64,000 nt of DNA, from positions 1,178,001 to 1,242,000 of the forward strand of contig NZ_CP069157.1 in assembly GCF_019243775.1 (NCBI RefSeq), in the 5' to 3' direction. Of this stretch, positions 56,757-64,000 are shown piece after piece. This DNA comes from Morganella morganii. GTDB taxonomy: Bacteria; Pseudomonadota; Gammaproteobacteria; Enterobacterales; Enterobacteriaceae. The translations under genes and the position numbers were made by a program. Each line of letters starts with the position of its first letter. The first letter of the stretch is position 1. A model generated the notes under the pieces. It had not been told where the DNA came from. It was given only the letters and a program-made list of their open reading frames with translations, and searched no databases.

Positions 56757-57230
56757 ATGAACGGAACAATCACAACATGGTTTGAAGATAAAGGTTTTGG
56801 GTTTATCAAAGATGAGAACGGGGATAACCGTTATTTTCATGTGGTTAAGGTCGCCAATCCTGACCTGATTAAGAAAAATGCCGCCGTGACATTTGAGCCC
56901 GGCACCAATAATAAAGGGTTGTCAGCCTATGCGGTAAAAGTAGTGCCGGAAAGCAAATATGTTTTTATCGCCGGTGAGCGTATTAAGCTGACGGCCATTA
57001 AGTCCTTCGTGGTTTACAGTGAGGAAGAAGCGGCAGATACCGGGATTGATAAAGAGAATGCAGTCCTGTCTGTCGGCGTACTGATGAACAACATCAAACC
57101 AAAATCCGCCGGCCCGGCCGAAATGCGCACACTCAGAAAACTGGCGATCACCACACAGCACGGCACCACCCTGATTTTCTCAGAAGATGAGATAGATATC
57201 GATGAAACGGTGAAAATGCTTAAGGTGTGA
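56757..57230 (+). CDS. Cold-shock-domain protein with C-terminal extension
   Basis: 157 residues from an ATG at 56757 after AGGTGG. The first 60 form a cold-shock-like OB fold (GTITTWFEDKGFGFIKDENGDNRYFHV); the rest (from about 70) is a separate mixed domain with SEEEAADTGIDKENAV. Unlike single-domain Csps it likely has a partner or effector role. The terminator and att site follow. Confidence 0.65.
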   Translation: MNGTITTWFEDKGFGFIKDENGDNRYFHVVKVANPDLIKKNAAVTFEPGTNNKGLSAYAVKVVPESKYVFIAGERIKLTAIKSFVVYSEEEAADTGIDKENAVLSVGVLMNNIKPKSAGPAEMRTLRKLAITTQHGTTLIFSEDEIDIDETVKMLKV

Positions 57231-57250
57231 TGATTTTCGAATTACAGGCA

Positions 57251-57283
57251 CAAAAAAAACCAACCATAAGAGGTTGGTTTTTT
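57251..57283 (+). terminator. Terminator after cold-shock-domain gene
   Basis: AAACCAACC-ATAAGA-GGTTGGTTT stem followed by T residues. Confidence 0.85.
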
Positions 57284-57294
57284 TATAAAAATGC

Positions 57295-57343
57295 TGGTCG
57301 GCATGACAGGATTTGAACCTGCGACCCCCGACACCCCATGACA
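57295..57343 (-). other. attachment site: 3' part of tRNA-Pro (GGG)
   Basis: A 49-nt stretch, minus strand, equals the 3' half of a tRNA-Pro(GGG) gene from the anticodon arm (CATGGGGTG) through the T-arm to CCA. The 5' half is absent on the prophage side. This is the chromosomal junction of an element that entered a tRNA-Pro gene; the intact gene should lie at the far end, beyond the window. Confidence 0.8.
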
Positions 57344-57475
57344 CCGACTTGCTATTGTGTAACTGCATGATATTTATTAAATAATATCGTTTTAACTGTG
57401 TTTGCAAACAGTGCTTTATTCTCAATATTTGCGCTATACGAATCATAGGCTTACAGTTCGTTTTACCACCCGTAT

Positions 57476-58649
57476 TTATGCGATTTCACAGTGCGGTACC
57501 TCGACCCAATCAACATGGTTTTCTGTATAAATTTTTGTTGATTCAGCGTCACTATGTGCCATCCTGGCTTGTGGATCAAATCCGCGTTGTTTAAACATAA
57601 ATGCGGCCAGCGCTCTGATCTCATGAAAAGTTGGCCTCTCATCTGGTTCAAGGTGTGCGCCAACCCCAACTTTATCTCTGACTTTTGAGAATCCCCGGCT
57701 GACATAATCCGGTGCCACCTGTGTGGGGTGGTTTACATACTGGCTTATTTTGTTTGGTAACCGCTCAGGAACGCGGTGAACAACGTACGGACTGGCAACG
57801 TTATCGCGGCTGTTATCAATAATTTCCTTTATAACTTTACCGATCGGTATTGCCACATGAGCAGCTTCCTTGTGTTGTACTTTCTGCCGGTGAATGTACA
57901 GCATCCCGTAGATCCCGTTTCTTTCCTCCGGGAACCAGATGCATCCGCAGGTGTTTTCCTTCGGTGCTTTAATGTTATATTTTATGCGCGACACTTCAAG
58001 CCGTGCCTGTGTTGTCTGTAGGGCCAGATCCATAGCAGTACGGAGCCATGGTTCAGCAGCCGCTCTGATTTTCAGGAAATCATCATACGACAATCGCCGC
58101 CGGCGTTTACTGTCGACACGCTTCATTTTTTTGCGTTCTGCCGGGTTATCCAGCATCAGCGATTCATCCATTGCGTAACTGAAAATCTTCTTCAAAAATC
58201 CGACTTTCCGGTTCTGAACGTTTGCTGATGCGTCAGCATGGTATTCAGCGATAAATCCGTTCACATGCTCCAGGGTGATCTCGGCAGACGGGATATCTTT
58301 AAAAAAATTCTTTCACACGTTCGGCATCTTTTATCCAGTCAGACTGGGTGCTTTTAGACGGTTGTTCGTCACGAATAATCCGCTCGAACAGCCGATCAAA
58401 ATGCTCAGCGAGTGGTAGTGATTCCCCATTAACACCACCAGAGTCAGTGATCAGCGAGGTAACGCTGATTGCACGTTCCTGACGCATAATATTGTTGTAT
58501 TCACGGGCAATGGCTATAGCTTTTGCCTTGTCAGTACCAACACTTTTACGGACACCGTTTACAAGTATGAAGCGGTAACATTTTGCTGACTTATCATAGT
58601 AAAGGAAATCCGGCAGGTGCCGGAATTCCCGTTTGCGAGGTCGTGCCAT
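57476..58649 (-). CDS. int: Prophage tyrosine integrase, frame broken at T7
   Basis: Start 58649 (MARPRKREFRHLPDFLYYDK) to 58307; continues after the break in the frame that starts near 58264 and ends at 57476. The break is at the T7 run (A7 on plus strand, 58301-58307); with six T residues the sequence reads ERVKEFFKDIPSAEI and the protein is about 390 residues. Catalytic region: QTTQARLEVSRI, HEIRALAA (HxxR) and MAHSDAESTKIYTE with the nucleophile Tyr. Integrates the prophage at the adjacent tRNA-Pro. Confidence 0.85.
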
Positions 58650-58696
58650 ATTATGAAGCCTTAATCAGATCGCTTACGCATGAGGAAACCTCAGAC

Positions 58697-58867
58697 TCAA
58701 CCCCCCCATCGTTCAGATGAATGAACAAGAATAGTTCCGTCAACAATTCGGCCTTTCAGCGATCCGATTTCTATCCAGCGCCGGACGGTTCTGTTATCGG
58801 GTATTGATCCTGTCTCAAATTCTCTTTTTGCCCATGCGCTGGCTTTCATAAGTTTTCCGATAGCCAT
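58697..58867 (-). CDS. xis: Excisionase-like protein
   Basis: 56 residues from the ATG at 58867 (an upstream ATG at 58885 lacks a site). The sequence KASAWAKREFETGSIPDNRTVRRWIEIGSLKGRIVDGTILV matches short winged-helix Xis proteins. Directs prophage excision with the integrase. It precedes int in the minus-strand operon. Confidence 0.78.
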   Translation of the reverse strand: MAIGKLMKASAWAKREFETGSIPDNRTVRRWIEIGSLKGRIVDGTILVHSSERWGG

Positions 58868-58897
58868 AGTCTTCTCTCCACACATCGCCGTATACGA

Positions 58898-59467
58898 TTA
58901 GAGGTTTTTAAATAAATGCTGGTGGATTGCGACCACGTAATTCACCTGGTGCAATGCATCATCCAGTGCATTGTGTGCTTCACCAACAAACGGGAAATCT
59001 TTTTTCGGGTCGATGCCGGCATTGCGGCCAAGCTCGACAATGGTGCGCACATCCCGGTCATTCCAGTACTTCCAGAACGGAGTTATCCCGCAGTTTTCAT
59101 AAGCTGATCGCAGAATAACGTTATCGAAACTACTTCCGTTACCCCACACCTGAACCTGTTCTCCACAGAACTCAGAGGCAAACGAATGAAGTCGGCCCAG
59201 GGCAACAGGCAGATTAATCATTATTGTGCTGTTAGTAATTTCACCCCTGGCATTCTCACTCTGACCCAGCCACCACAGCACGGCATCAGCGTCGATACTT
59301 CCGCCCAATCCGGCACTGCTACGCAGATCGACCACCTCATAAAAAAGCGCATCATCGGTTACACCGGAAACCATATCGAACGGTACAGCCGCAATAGCTG
59401 CTATAGCGCCATCCGGCTTTTTAGCCATAACTTCAAGGTCAATCATCAGATGTTTGAATTTATCCAT
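58898..59467 (-). CDS. 3'-5' exonuclease (DnaQ-like fold)
   Basis: About 189 residues from ATG 59467 (MDKFKHLMIDLEVM). DEDDh-type motifs: first Asp-Glu (MIDLEVM), NGSSFDNVILRSAYE, and HNALDDALHQ near the end. A phage-borne exonuclease of the DUF5051/ExoX style, function in phage recombination or RNA decay not known. Confidence 0.72.
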   Translation of the reverse strand: MDKFKHLMIDLEVMAKKPDGAIAAIAAVPFDMVSGVTDDALFYEVVDLRSSAGLGGSIDADAVLWWLGQSENARGEITNSTIMINLPVALGRLHSFASEFCGEQVQVWGNGSSFDNVILRSAYENCGITPFWKYWNDRDVRTIVELGRNAGIDPKKDFPFVGEAHNALDDALHQVNYVVAIHQHLFKNL

Positions 59468-59939
59468 TTTCTTCCCCTTTGTAGAATACCATCCAGTGTG
59501 TTTTATCGTTCTTCCCGACACGCTGCACAATGGTAGGTTTATATTCGGTCAGCTCAAGAATATGGCTTGCCCATATCTGCGTTTCATTCCACTTAAAAAT
59601 TAAACTGCCGTGTGGCCGCAACACCCTGAATGCTTCTCTGAAACCGGCAGCAAGATCAGAACGCCATGAGTGCTTATCCAGTGAGCCGTATTTTTTAAAC
59701 ATCCAACTATTTTTACCAACCCGAGTGAGGTGGGGCGGATCAAACAGTACCTGGTAAAATGTTTCATCCGGGAACGGCAGGTTTTTAAAGTCAGCAATGA
59801 TATCCGGTGTAATTTCCAACAGACGGCCATCACACAGGGTATGTTCTTCATTTCTGATATCACTGAACAACACACGCGGATCTTGCTTATCGTGCATAAA
59901 CATCCGGCTGCCGCAGCACATATCGAGGATGGGTTTCAT
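59460..59939 (-). CDS. Phage class I SAM methyltransferase
   Basis: 159 residues with CCGSRMFMHDKQ (motif I-like), a LFDPPHL segment (DPPH, as in N6/N4-type DNA methyltransferases) and RVLRPHGSLIFKWNE. Small for a DNA methyltransferase without recognition domain. Overlaps the exonuclease by eight bases. Confidence 0.72.
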   Translation of the reverse strand: MKPILDMCCGSRMFMHDKQDPRVLFSDIRNEEHTLCDGRLLEITPDIIADFKNLPFPDETFYQVLFDPPHLTRVGKNSWMFKKYGSLDKHSWRSDLAAGFREAFRVLRPHGSLIFKWNETQIWASHILELTEYKPTIVQRVGKNDKTHWMVFYKGEENG

Positions 59940-60631
59940 GCGGACACCTGCTTAAATAAAATCAGTTTATCGACCGCAGCCTCAGCCAGTTCTTTATTCG
60001 CAATACGCTGACAGGCATATTGAATTGCTTCACACGCCCATGCGTAGTGATGTGTCGGTTTGAAATGTGGACTTAAATTTTCCCAATCCCACGGTGACGA
60101 GTGACCAGGCCATGAGTCGTCTTCCATGTCTGCCTCTGCTACAGCGCGGTAAAAAACATACTCTGATATTCTTCCACTTGAATAATCAGATATAAGTGAC
60201 TTTAACCGGCCGATACGTTCCGCAAATTCTCTGTATGATCTTTTAATTGCACTTAATGTATCTTTGTCGTCCTCACCTTCAATGGTATCTGCGAGCCACT
60301 CTTCTAATGACCGGCGATAAAATTCAAGAGTTGAAGATAAATCGACCTCTTTGTATGCCGCTGAAACCTCACTACGTCCTGAACCCATCTGTAATTTTTC
60401 AGCCCAGTACCCATAATCAATACTGTCGTGATTAAAGAACTGGATCATGTCGCGTATACGGCTAAAGGCCCACGTCCCCATATCACCGGTCATGAATAAA
60501 TAACCAGGCACTGTCACAATATCGAACCAGTAGCACGAATTACGCGGATTGGAAAAATGATAATGCCGGTGCAGGCCATCTGATTTTATGCATGTCATTT
60601 CATGCAATTTTGTGTCGTTTTGAAAGCTCAT
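59936..60631 (-). CDS. Phage hypothetical protein
   Basis: 231 residues, not recognised. N-terminal half mentions SFxFDIVTVPGYLFMTGDMGTWAFSR, resembling a conserved early phage protein of unknown role. ATGA overlap with the methyltransferase. Confidence 0.55.
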   Translation of the reverse strand: MSFQNDTKLHEMTCIKSDGLHRHYHFSNPRNSCYWFDIVTVPGYLFMTGDMGTWAFSRIRDMIQFFNHDSIDYGYWAEKLQMGSGRSEVSAAYKEVDLSSTLEFYRRSLEEWLADTIEGEDDKDTLSAIKRSYREFAERIGRLKSLISDYSSGRISEYVFYRAVAEADMEDDSWPGHSSPWDWENLSPHFKPTHHYAWACEAIQYACQRIANKELAEAAVDKLILFKQVSA

Positions 60632-60641
60632 AATCGTCGCC

Positions 60642-61166
60642 TTACTCAGCTGTCAGCATTTCAAACCGCGCCATAAACTGGTGATATGCCTGCGGTGGTG
60701 TCAGTGGCTGGATGATGATGTCATCATGTGGCGGAGCTGAATCCAGCATCGGCCAGTGGCCGCCGGGGTCTATTTCAAAGTCCCGCTTTTCGGTCGCCAA
60801 CATGACCAGATCGGCATAGTGAACATCAACGGTCATTATCGGCGGCAGGCCGAACTTCTCACGGATAACCGCTTCAATGCGTTTTTCCACGGCCTTGTAG
60901 TCCGGCAGCATGGCTTTCAGCGGTGAGGGGATATCTTTGATATACGCCTCGGCGGCATCGTGCAGCAGGGCTTCCAGAGCGTATTCCGGCGGCACAATCT
61001 GGCTGACATATACAGAGTGCTGAGCCACGGAATAGAAACTTTCCAGTTGCCCGGCAAACCGGCATTCATTCGACAGACCACGCGCGATATCTTCGATACA
61101 AATCTGAGCCGGAGTGATATTGGTGAAATCAATATGTTTTCCGGTACTGGTTGCTATATATGACAT
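60642..61166 (-). CDS. HD-domain 5'-deoxynucleotidase-like protein (YfdR-like)
   Basis: 174 residues with HD-domain metal residues: SVAQHSVYVSQIV, ALLHDAAEAYIKDIPSPLK. Very similar to E. coli prophage YfdR. Probably hydrolyses deoxynucleoside monophosphates during phage growth. Confidence 0.82.
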   Translation of the reverse strand: MSYIATSTGKHIDFTNITPAQICIEDIARGLSNECRFAGQLESFYSVAQHSVYVSQIVPPEYALEALLHDAAEAYIKDIPSPLKAMLPDYKAVEKRIEAVIREKFGLPPIMTVDVHYADLVMLATEKRDFEIDPGGHWPMLDSAPPHDDIIIQPLTPPQAYHQFMARFEMLTAE

Positions 61167-61274
61167 TTATCTCTCCACACAATTTAGGTAATAAAAAGCC
61201 GTTACTTTTTATAAGTAATTAATTCCCCGGTGTTGGAATATAAAAATGCCGCCGGTTAAAGCGGCATAAAATAA

Positions 61275-62102
61275 TTATGCTTTGAATTTACCGATATACG
61301 TCTGGATTTCAGTTTCTTCGAATTTATCAGCCAGCAGATCACGGAATTCCTGTGCGATTTGCTCTTCCAGTTTTTCCAGCTGAACAATACGCAGTACCAG
61401 CACAGGTACATCACCACCGGTCAGAACGCTGTAACGCAGTTTGATAGCACGTTCAGACAGTTCATCGTATGGTGTGCAAGTAAACTGGAATACTGCAGGC
61501 ATGACGTCACGGCTTTTCGCTTCCACACTTTCCATCACAGAGCGCTTAGCGCCGAAATCACTGTCTTCATGATCTGCGGAGCGGCTTGCTTCGATGGTGA
61601 TTTTGCGGACGGCATTGATTGCCTGCTTAATATCAATGGCATTACCTTCTGCATCAAATGCCATCAGGTTATCGCGCCAGTCTTCCAGCCATTCTGCCAG
61701 CGCTTTCTGACTCAGACGATCACCATTAATATTCAGCAGTGATGCAAAAGGTGATGTCTTTTTCAGTGACACCACGGCTGTATTATCAGCGTGTCCCGGT
61801 TCACCGATGGTGCCGATATTGAAGATGGTTTTTGCACTCATCACATCGGCATCAATAAAGCAGCTGACACCTCCCTCAACACCGTGTTGCAGGGAATACT
61901 TCACAAAATCAGTGATACTGGTTGTATCCATTGCACCACGGAAGCGGTAGCGGCCTTCCTGTAAGTGCTCCAGGCTTTTAACATTAAAATCACCCGGTAA
62001 AACCACAGCAGGGCAGAGAGATTTTTCTACAGTACCCAGACTTAATGCAGCGACAACCATATTCTTAATCTGAGAAATAGCGGCTCCGTCTAAATTAGAC
62101 AT
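61275..62102 (-). CDS. DUF2303 family phage protein (YfdQ-like)
   Basis: 275 residues matching YfdQ/DUF2303 (EGRYRFRGAMDTTSITDFVKY, FKLRYSVL-like KLRYSVLTGGDVPVLVLRI). Typical early-left gene of lambdoid enteric phages. Function unknown. Strong AGGAG site. Confidence 0.82.
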   Translation of the reverse strand: MSNLDGAAISQIKNMVVAALSLGTVEKSLCPAVVLPGDFNVKSLEHLQEGRYRFRGAMDTTSITDFVKYSLQHGVEGGVSCFIDADVMSAKTIFNIGTIGEPGHADNTAVVSLKKTSPFASLLNINGDRLSQKALAEWLEDWRDNLMAFDAEGNAIDIKQAINAVRKITIEASRSADHEDSDFGAKRSVMESVEAKSRDVMPAVFQFTCTPYDELSERAIKLRYSVLTGGDVPVLVLRIVQLEKLEEQIAQEFRDLLADKFEETEIQTYIGKFKA

Positions 62103-62167
62103 ACAAAGGCTCCTGTTTAATTAAAAACATAAAAAGTAAATGGAATGATTTATTTAAAAAATGGAAA

Positions 62168-62530
62168 TTAATTAATGGCTTTTAATTTCCCGTCGATACT
62201 GCCGTCAATACCAAATAACTGCCCTTGGTCTTCTGGCAGAATAGTGAGTTTCCCGCCTTTACCGACCCACATCGGTGTTTCGGTTGTATCCTCTTCCGAT
62301 TTTTTACCGCGCTTGGTCGGGGTAACCATTTTCAGTTTGTGAGATATTTTCACACGGTCTTCATCTGACTGAGTGAATTTAAAAATAACATGTACTTCAC
62401 CGGTACCGCCGTTCTTATTGGTACCAAAAGCGACTTCATTCAGTGCAGCAGAAAGTTTGTTTTCAAACACACCGGCATCTAACTCGGAAAAAAAGTCCGG
62501 TATACTGGTCATGCGGTTATTCTCGCTCAT
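62168..62530 (-). CDS. Phage early protein of unknown function
   Basis: 120 residues, start MSENNRMTSIPDFFSELDAG, C-terminal ETPMWVGKGGKLTILPEDQGQLFG. Precedes yfdQ as in related phages; function unknown. AAGGAAAAACGC site. Confidence 0.65.
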   Translation of the reverse strand: MSENNRMTSIPDFFSELDAGVFENKLSAALNEVAFGTNKNGGTGEVHVIFKFTQSDEDRVKISHKLKMVTPTKRGKKSEEDTTETPMWVGKGGKLTILPEDQGQLFGIDGSIDGKLKAIN

Positions 62531-62751
62531 TGCGTTTTTCCTTTCGTTGTCTCTTCACACAAAGATAAGTCCACCAGCAGTCAGGCAAGGTATCTATCCG
62601 GCAGGACGATTTACGCCGGTGGACTTATGTTTGTAAAAAAATGGCGGCCGGCTGGTGGACTGCACCGTGTTATGCACGGCCGCTAATGGTATTGCATGGT
62701 TATTGTTGTGGGGTCGTTTACTCTTCACACAGTTATTCAGATACGCAGCCG

Positions 62752-62964
62752 TTACTGCGGTTGTACTGTTAAAGTACAGCGGTCTTCCCATTTGGCAATG
62801 TCTTCGTCAAAGCGGTCCAGAGCACGTTAGTGATCGCGGATTGCTCTTTCGCGTTCTGTACGGAGTGATTGCAGTTTGTGAAAGGCCTTGGCTTTTTCGG
62901 TGATCCACATGGCAACGTCGTCTACTGACATGTTGTTAGTGGTGATGATTGGTTCTGTTTGCAT
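62752..62964 (-). pseudogene. Short phage coiled-coil protein with in-frame stop
   Basis: ATG 62964 after AGGAG starts MQTEPIITTNNMSVDDVAMWI ... RTERERAIRDH, then TAA (62827-62829). In the same frame the following codons continue RALDRFDEDIAKWEDRC, a coiled-coil-like tail. The stop looks like a nonsense change in a 70-residue protein, or the product is 45 residues. Function unknown. Confidence 0.5.
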
Positions 62965-62994
62965 TAGATTCTCTCCTAATCTTCGTTAGGATTA

Positions 62995-63023
62995 AATCTA
63001 ATTCAACTTAGATTTTCAGTCAA
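62995..63023 (-). promoter_or_regulatory. Prophage leftward early promoter with operator
   Basis: On the minus strand TTGACT (63023-63018) and TAGATT (63000-62995), spacing 17. The -10 region sits in AATCTAAGTTGAATTAGATT, an inverted repeat with 7-bp arms (62995-63014), a likely CI operator. A 9-bp inverted repeat (CACAAAATC...GATTTTGTG) lies near 63024-63053. Confidence 0.65.
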
Positions 63024-63064
63024 CACAAAATCTAAAATAATTTTGATTTTGTGTGTGGGCGGGA

Positions 63065-63697
63065 TTAAAGCTCGTATTGAACACCCTTCACAACACCAAC
63101 AATTTCGCAGTTTCCGTTGATGGGGATATTGTCGTATCGTGGGTTGAGTGGTGATAGGTATTTATTGGGGCCATCAAAAACAAGTTTTTTTACTGTTACT
63201 TCACTGGTTCCGTCTAGGCGGGCGACAACAATCTTTCCATGCACTGGCTCTTCACTGGGGTCAACTATAACTTTAACTCCTTCTGGTATGGATGGCATTC
63301 CTGCTGGGTTTGTCATGGAATCCCCTCTAACAATTAACGCAAAGCTTCCAGGGGATACCTTCATTGACGTTTCGATATAGTCAATAGCTTCATCATATAT
63401 TTCTGCAGGGATGCTTTCAGTGAATTTCCCTGCTTGTACGTATGACAAAATAGGTAGTCTTTTCATTGTGGTAACAACTGCATTAGCCTGCTTCGATGGA
63501 ATACCATAGAGGATATAAGCTTCGGTAGTGTTGAAATACTTTGCCAATCTTATTAAGGCATCTCCATTTGGTAAATTAAGGTCCTTTTCCCAGTAACCTA
63601 CTGCAACACCGGACACACCGCAGTACTTCCCAAGATCATTTTGAGTTGTCTTGGTTGTTTTCCTGAGCCTTTTTATTCTGCTACCAACAGTATCCAT
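63065..63697 (-). CDS. cI: CI-type prophage repressor (S24 peptidase domain)
   Basis: About 210 residues. N-terminal HTH (TQNDLGKYCGVSGVAVGYWEKDLN) and C-terminal LexA-like autopeptidase domain: likely cleavage site Ala-Gly in YVQAGKF, Ser in RGDSMT, Lys in EVTVKKL. Keeps the prophage silent and is cleaved after DNA damage. Start at the second ATG because GGGATG precedes it. Divergent from cro. Confidence 0.9.
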   Translation of the reverse strand: MDTVGSRIKRLRKTTKTTQNDLGKYCGVSGVAVGYWEKDLNLPNGDALIRLAKYFNTTEAYILYGIPSKQANAVVTTMKRLPILSYVQAGKFTESIPAEIYDEAIDYIETSMKVSPGSFALIVRGDSMTNPAGMPSIPEGVKVIVDPSEEPVHGKIVVARLDGTSEVTVKKLVFDGPNKYLSPLNPRYDNIPINGNCEIVGVVKGVQYEL

Positions 63698-63798
63698 GTT
63701 CATCCCAATGTTAGTTTTTAACTAAGTTAGCTTATATTTTGTTGATAAAAATTAAATTGTATTTTAATATCTAAATTAACTTATAAATGGAGGTGGGT

Positions 63799-64000
63799 AT
63801 GACCGCAAACGATGTCGAAATTTACTTCGGAAGCGCCAACAAAGTAGCTGATTTTTTTGGGATAACCCGAGAAGCATTTTACCAATGGAAAAAACGTCCG
63901 GGAGGGCTAATCCCTAAAAGCAGGGCATTAGAAGCAGCCTGTCGTACTGGCGGAAAACTGAAATTCGACCCCTCTTTTTACAAACAGGGTACCAAAGCTA
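63799..64000 (+). CDS. cro: Cro-like regulator, partial at window end
   Basis: Starts MTANDVEIYFGSANKVADFFG after AGGTGG; HTH ITREAFYQWKKRPGGLIPKSRALEAACRTGG. Divergent from cI, with AT-rich CTAAGTT/AACTTA operator-like motifs between 63720 and 63790. The 3' end lies beyond the window. Confidence 0.82.
   Translation, partial: MTANDVEIYFGSANKVADFFGITREAFYQWKKRPGGLIPKSRALEAACRTGGKLKFDPSFYKQGTKA

Noticed and set aside
62594-62791. 65-residue minus-strand frame between phage genes
   Set aside because: It overlaps the end of the gene at 62752-62964, lacks a ribosome site and shows no domain.

Overview
The window looks like chromosomal DNA of an enteric gammaproteobacterium, most likely family Morganellaceae and probably Morganella. 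This is inferred from protein similarity to E. coli counterparts and from conserved gene order: zipA-ligA-ypeB; tRNA-Ala pair next to gltX with the tRNA-Val/tRNA-Lys block on its other side; uvrY-uvrC-pgsA-tRNA-Gly-Cys-Leu. No species-defining marker was searched.

Layout. 1-24.6 kb is mostly core: zipA, ligA, ypeB, a MarR/SDR divergent pair, gltX flanked by tRNA genes, small hypothetical genes, a Fur-boxed iron-uptake operon that mixes FtrABC-like and EfeOB-like parts (11.4-15.4 kb), tdcBC behind a 1.3 kb AT-rich control region, a nitroreductase, uvrY (with a degenerate receiver domain), uvrC, pgsA and three tRNAs. 24.6-33.6 kb is accessory: a decayed P2-like prophage (integrase tail plus tail-sheath head), two possible moron genes, small lipoproteins and secreted proteins, and a compact type I-F CRISPR effector set (short cas8f, cas5f, cas7f, cas6f) with no cas1 or cas2-3 and one visible repeat directly behind cas6f.

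33.7-47.1 kb is a biosynthetic cluster: nine translationally coupled plus-strand genes facing a three-gene minus-strand operon. It encodes five B12-binding-type radical SAM enzymes in two subfamilies, a GH3-type adenylating amide synthetase, two GNAT-like acyltransferases, a PAP2 phosphatase, a SnoaL-like secreted protein, a membrane desaturase and an O-methyltransferase. I do not know its product; the mix suggests a modified lipid-like acyl amide. 47.3-57.2 kb holds ordinary accessory/core genes (YdeE-type MFS, RidA, RcnR/RcnA with its operator, a cold-shock gene, DedA, DUF1345, TSUP, an IbrB/IbrA pair, a cold-shock-domain protein). 57.3-64.0 kb is the left end of a lambdoid-type prophage integrated in a tRNA-Pro gene: att fragment, integrase, excisionase, early genes, CI-type repressor and the start of cro.

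A recurring feature is reading-frame breaks exactly at homopolymer runs (ligA, cas8f, cas7f twice, prophage integrase, integrase remnant, two lipoproteins). Because ligA is essential, sequencing or assembly error is the simplest explanation for many of them, but the A8/A9 tracts in the cas genes could also support transcriptional slippage.
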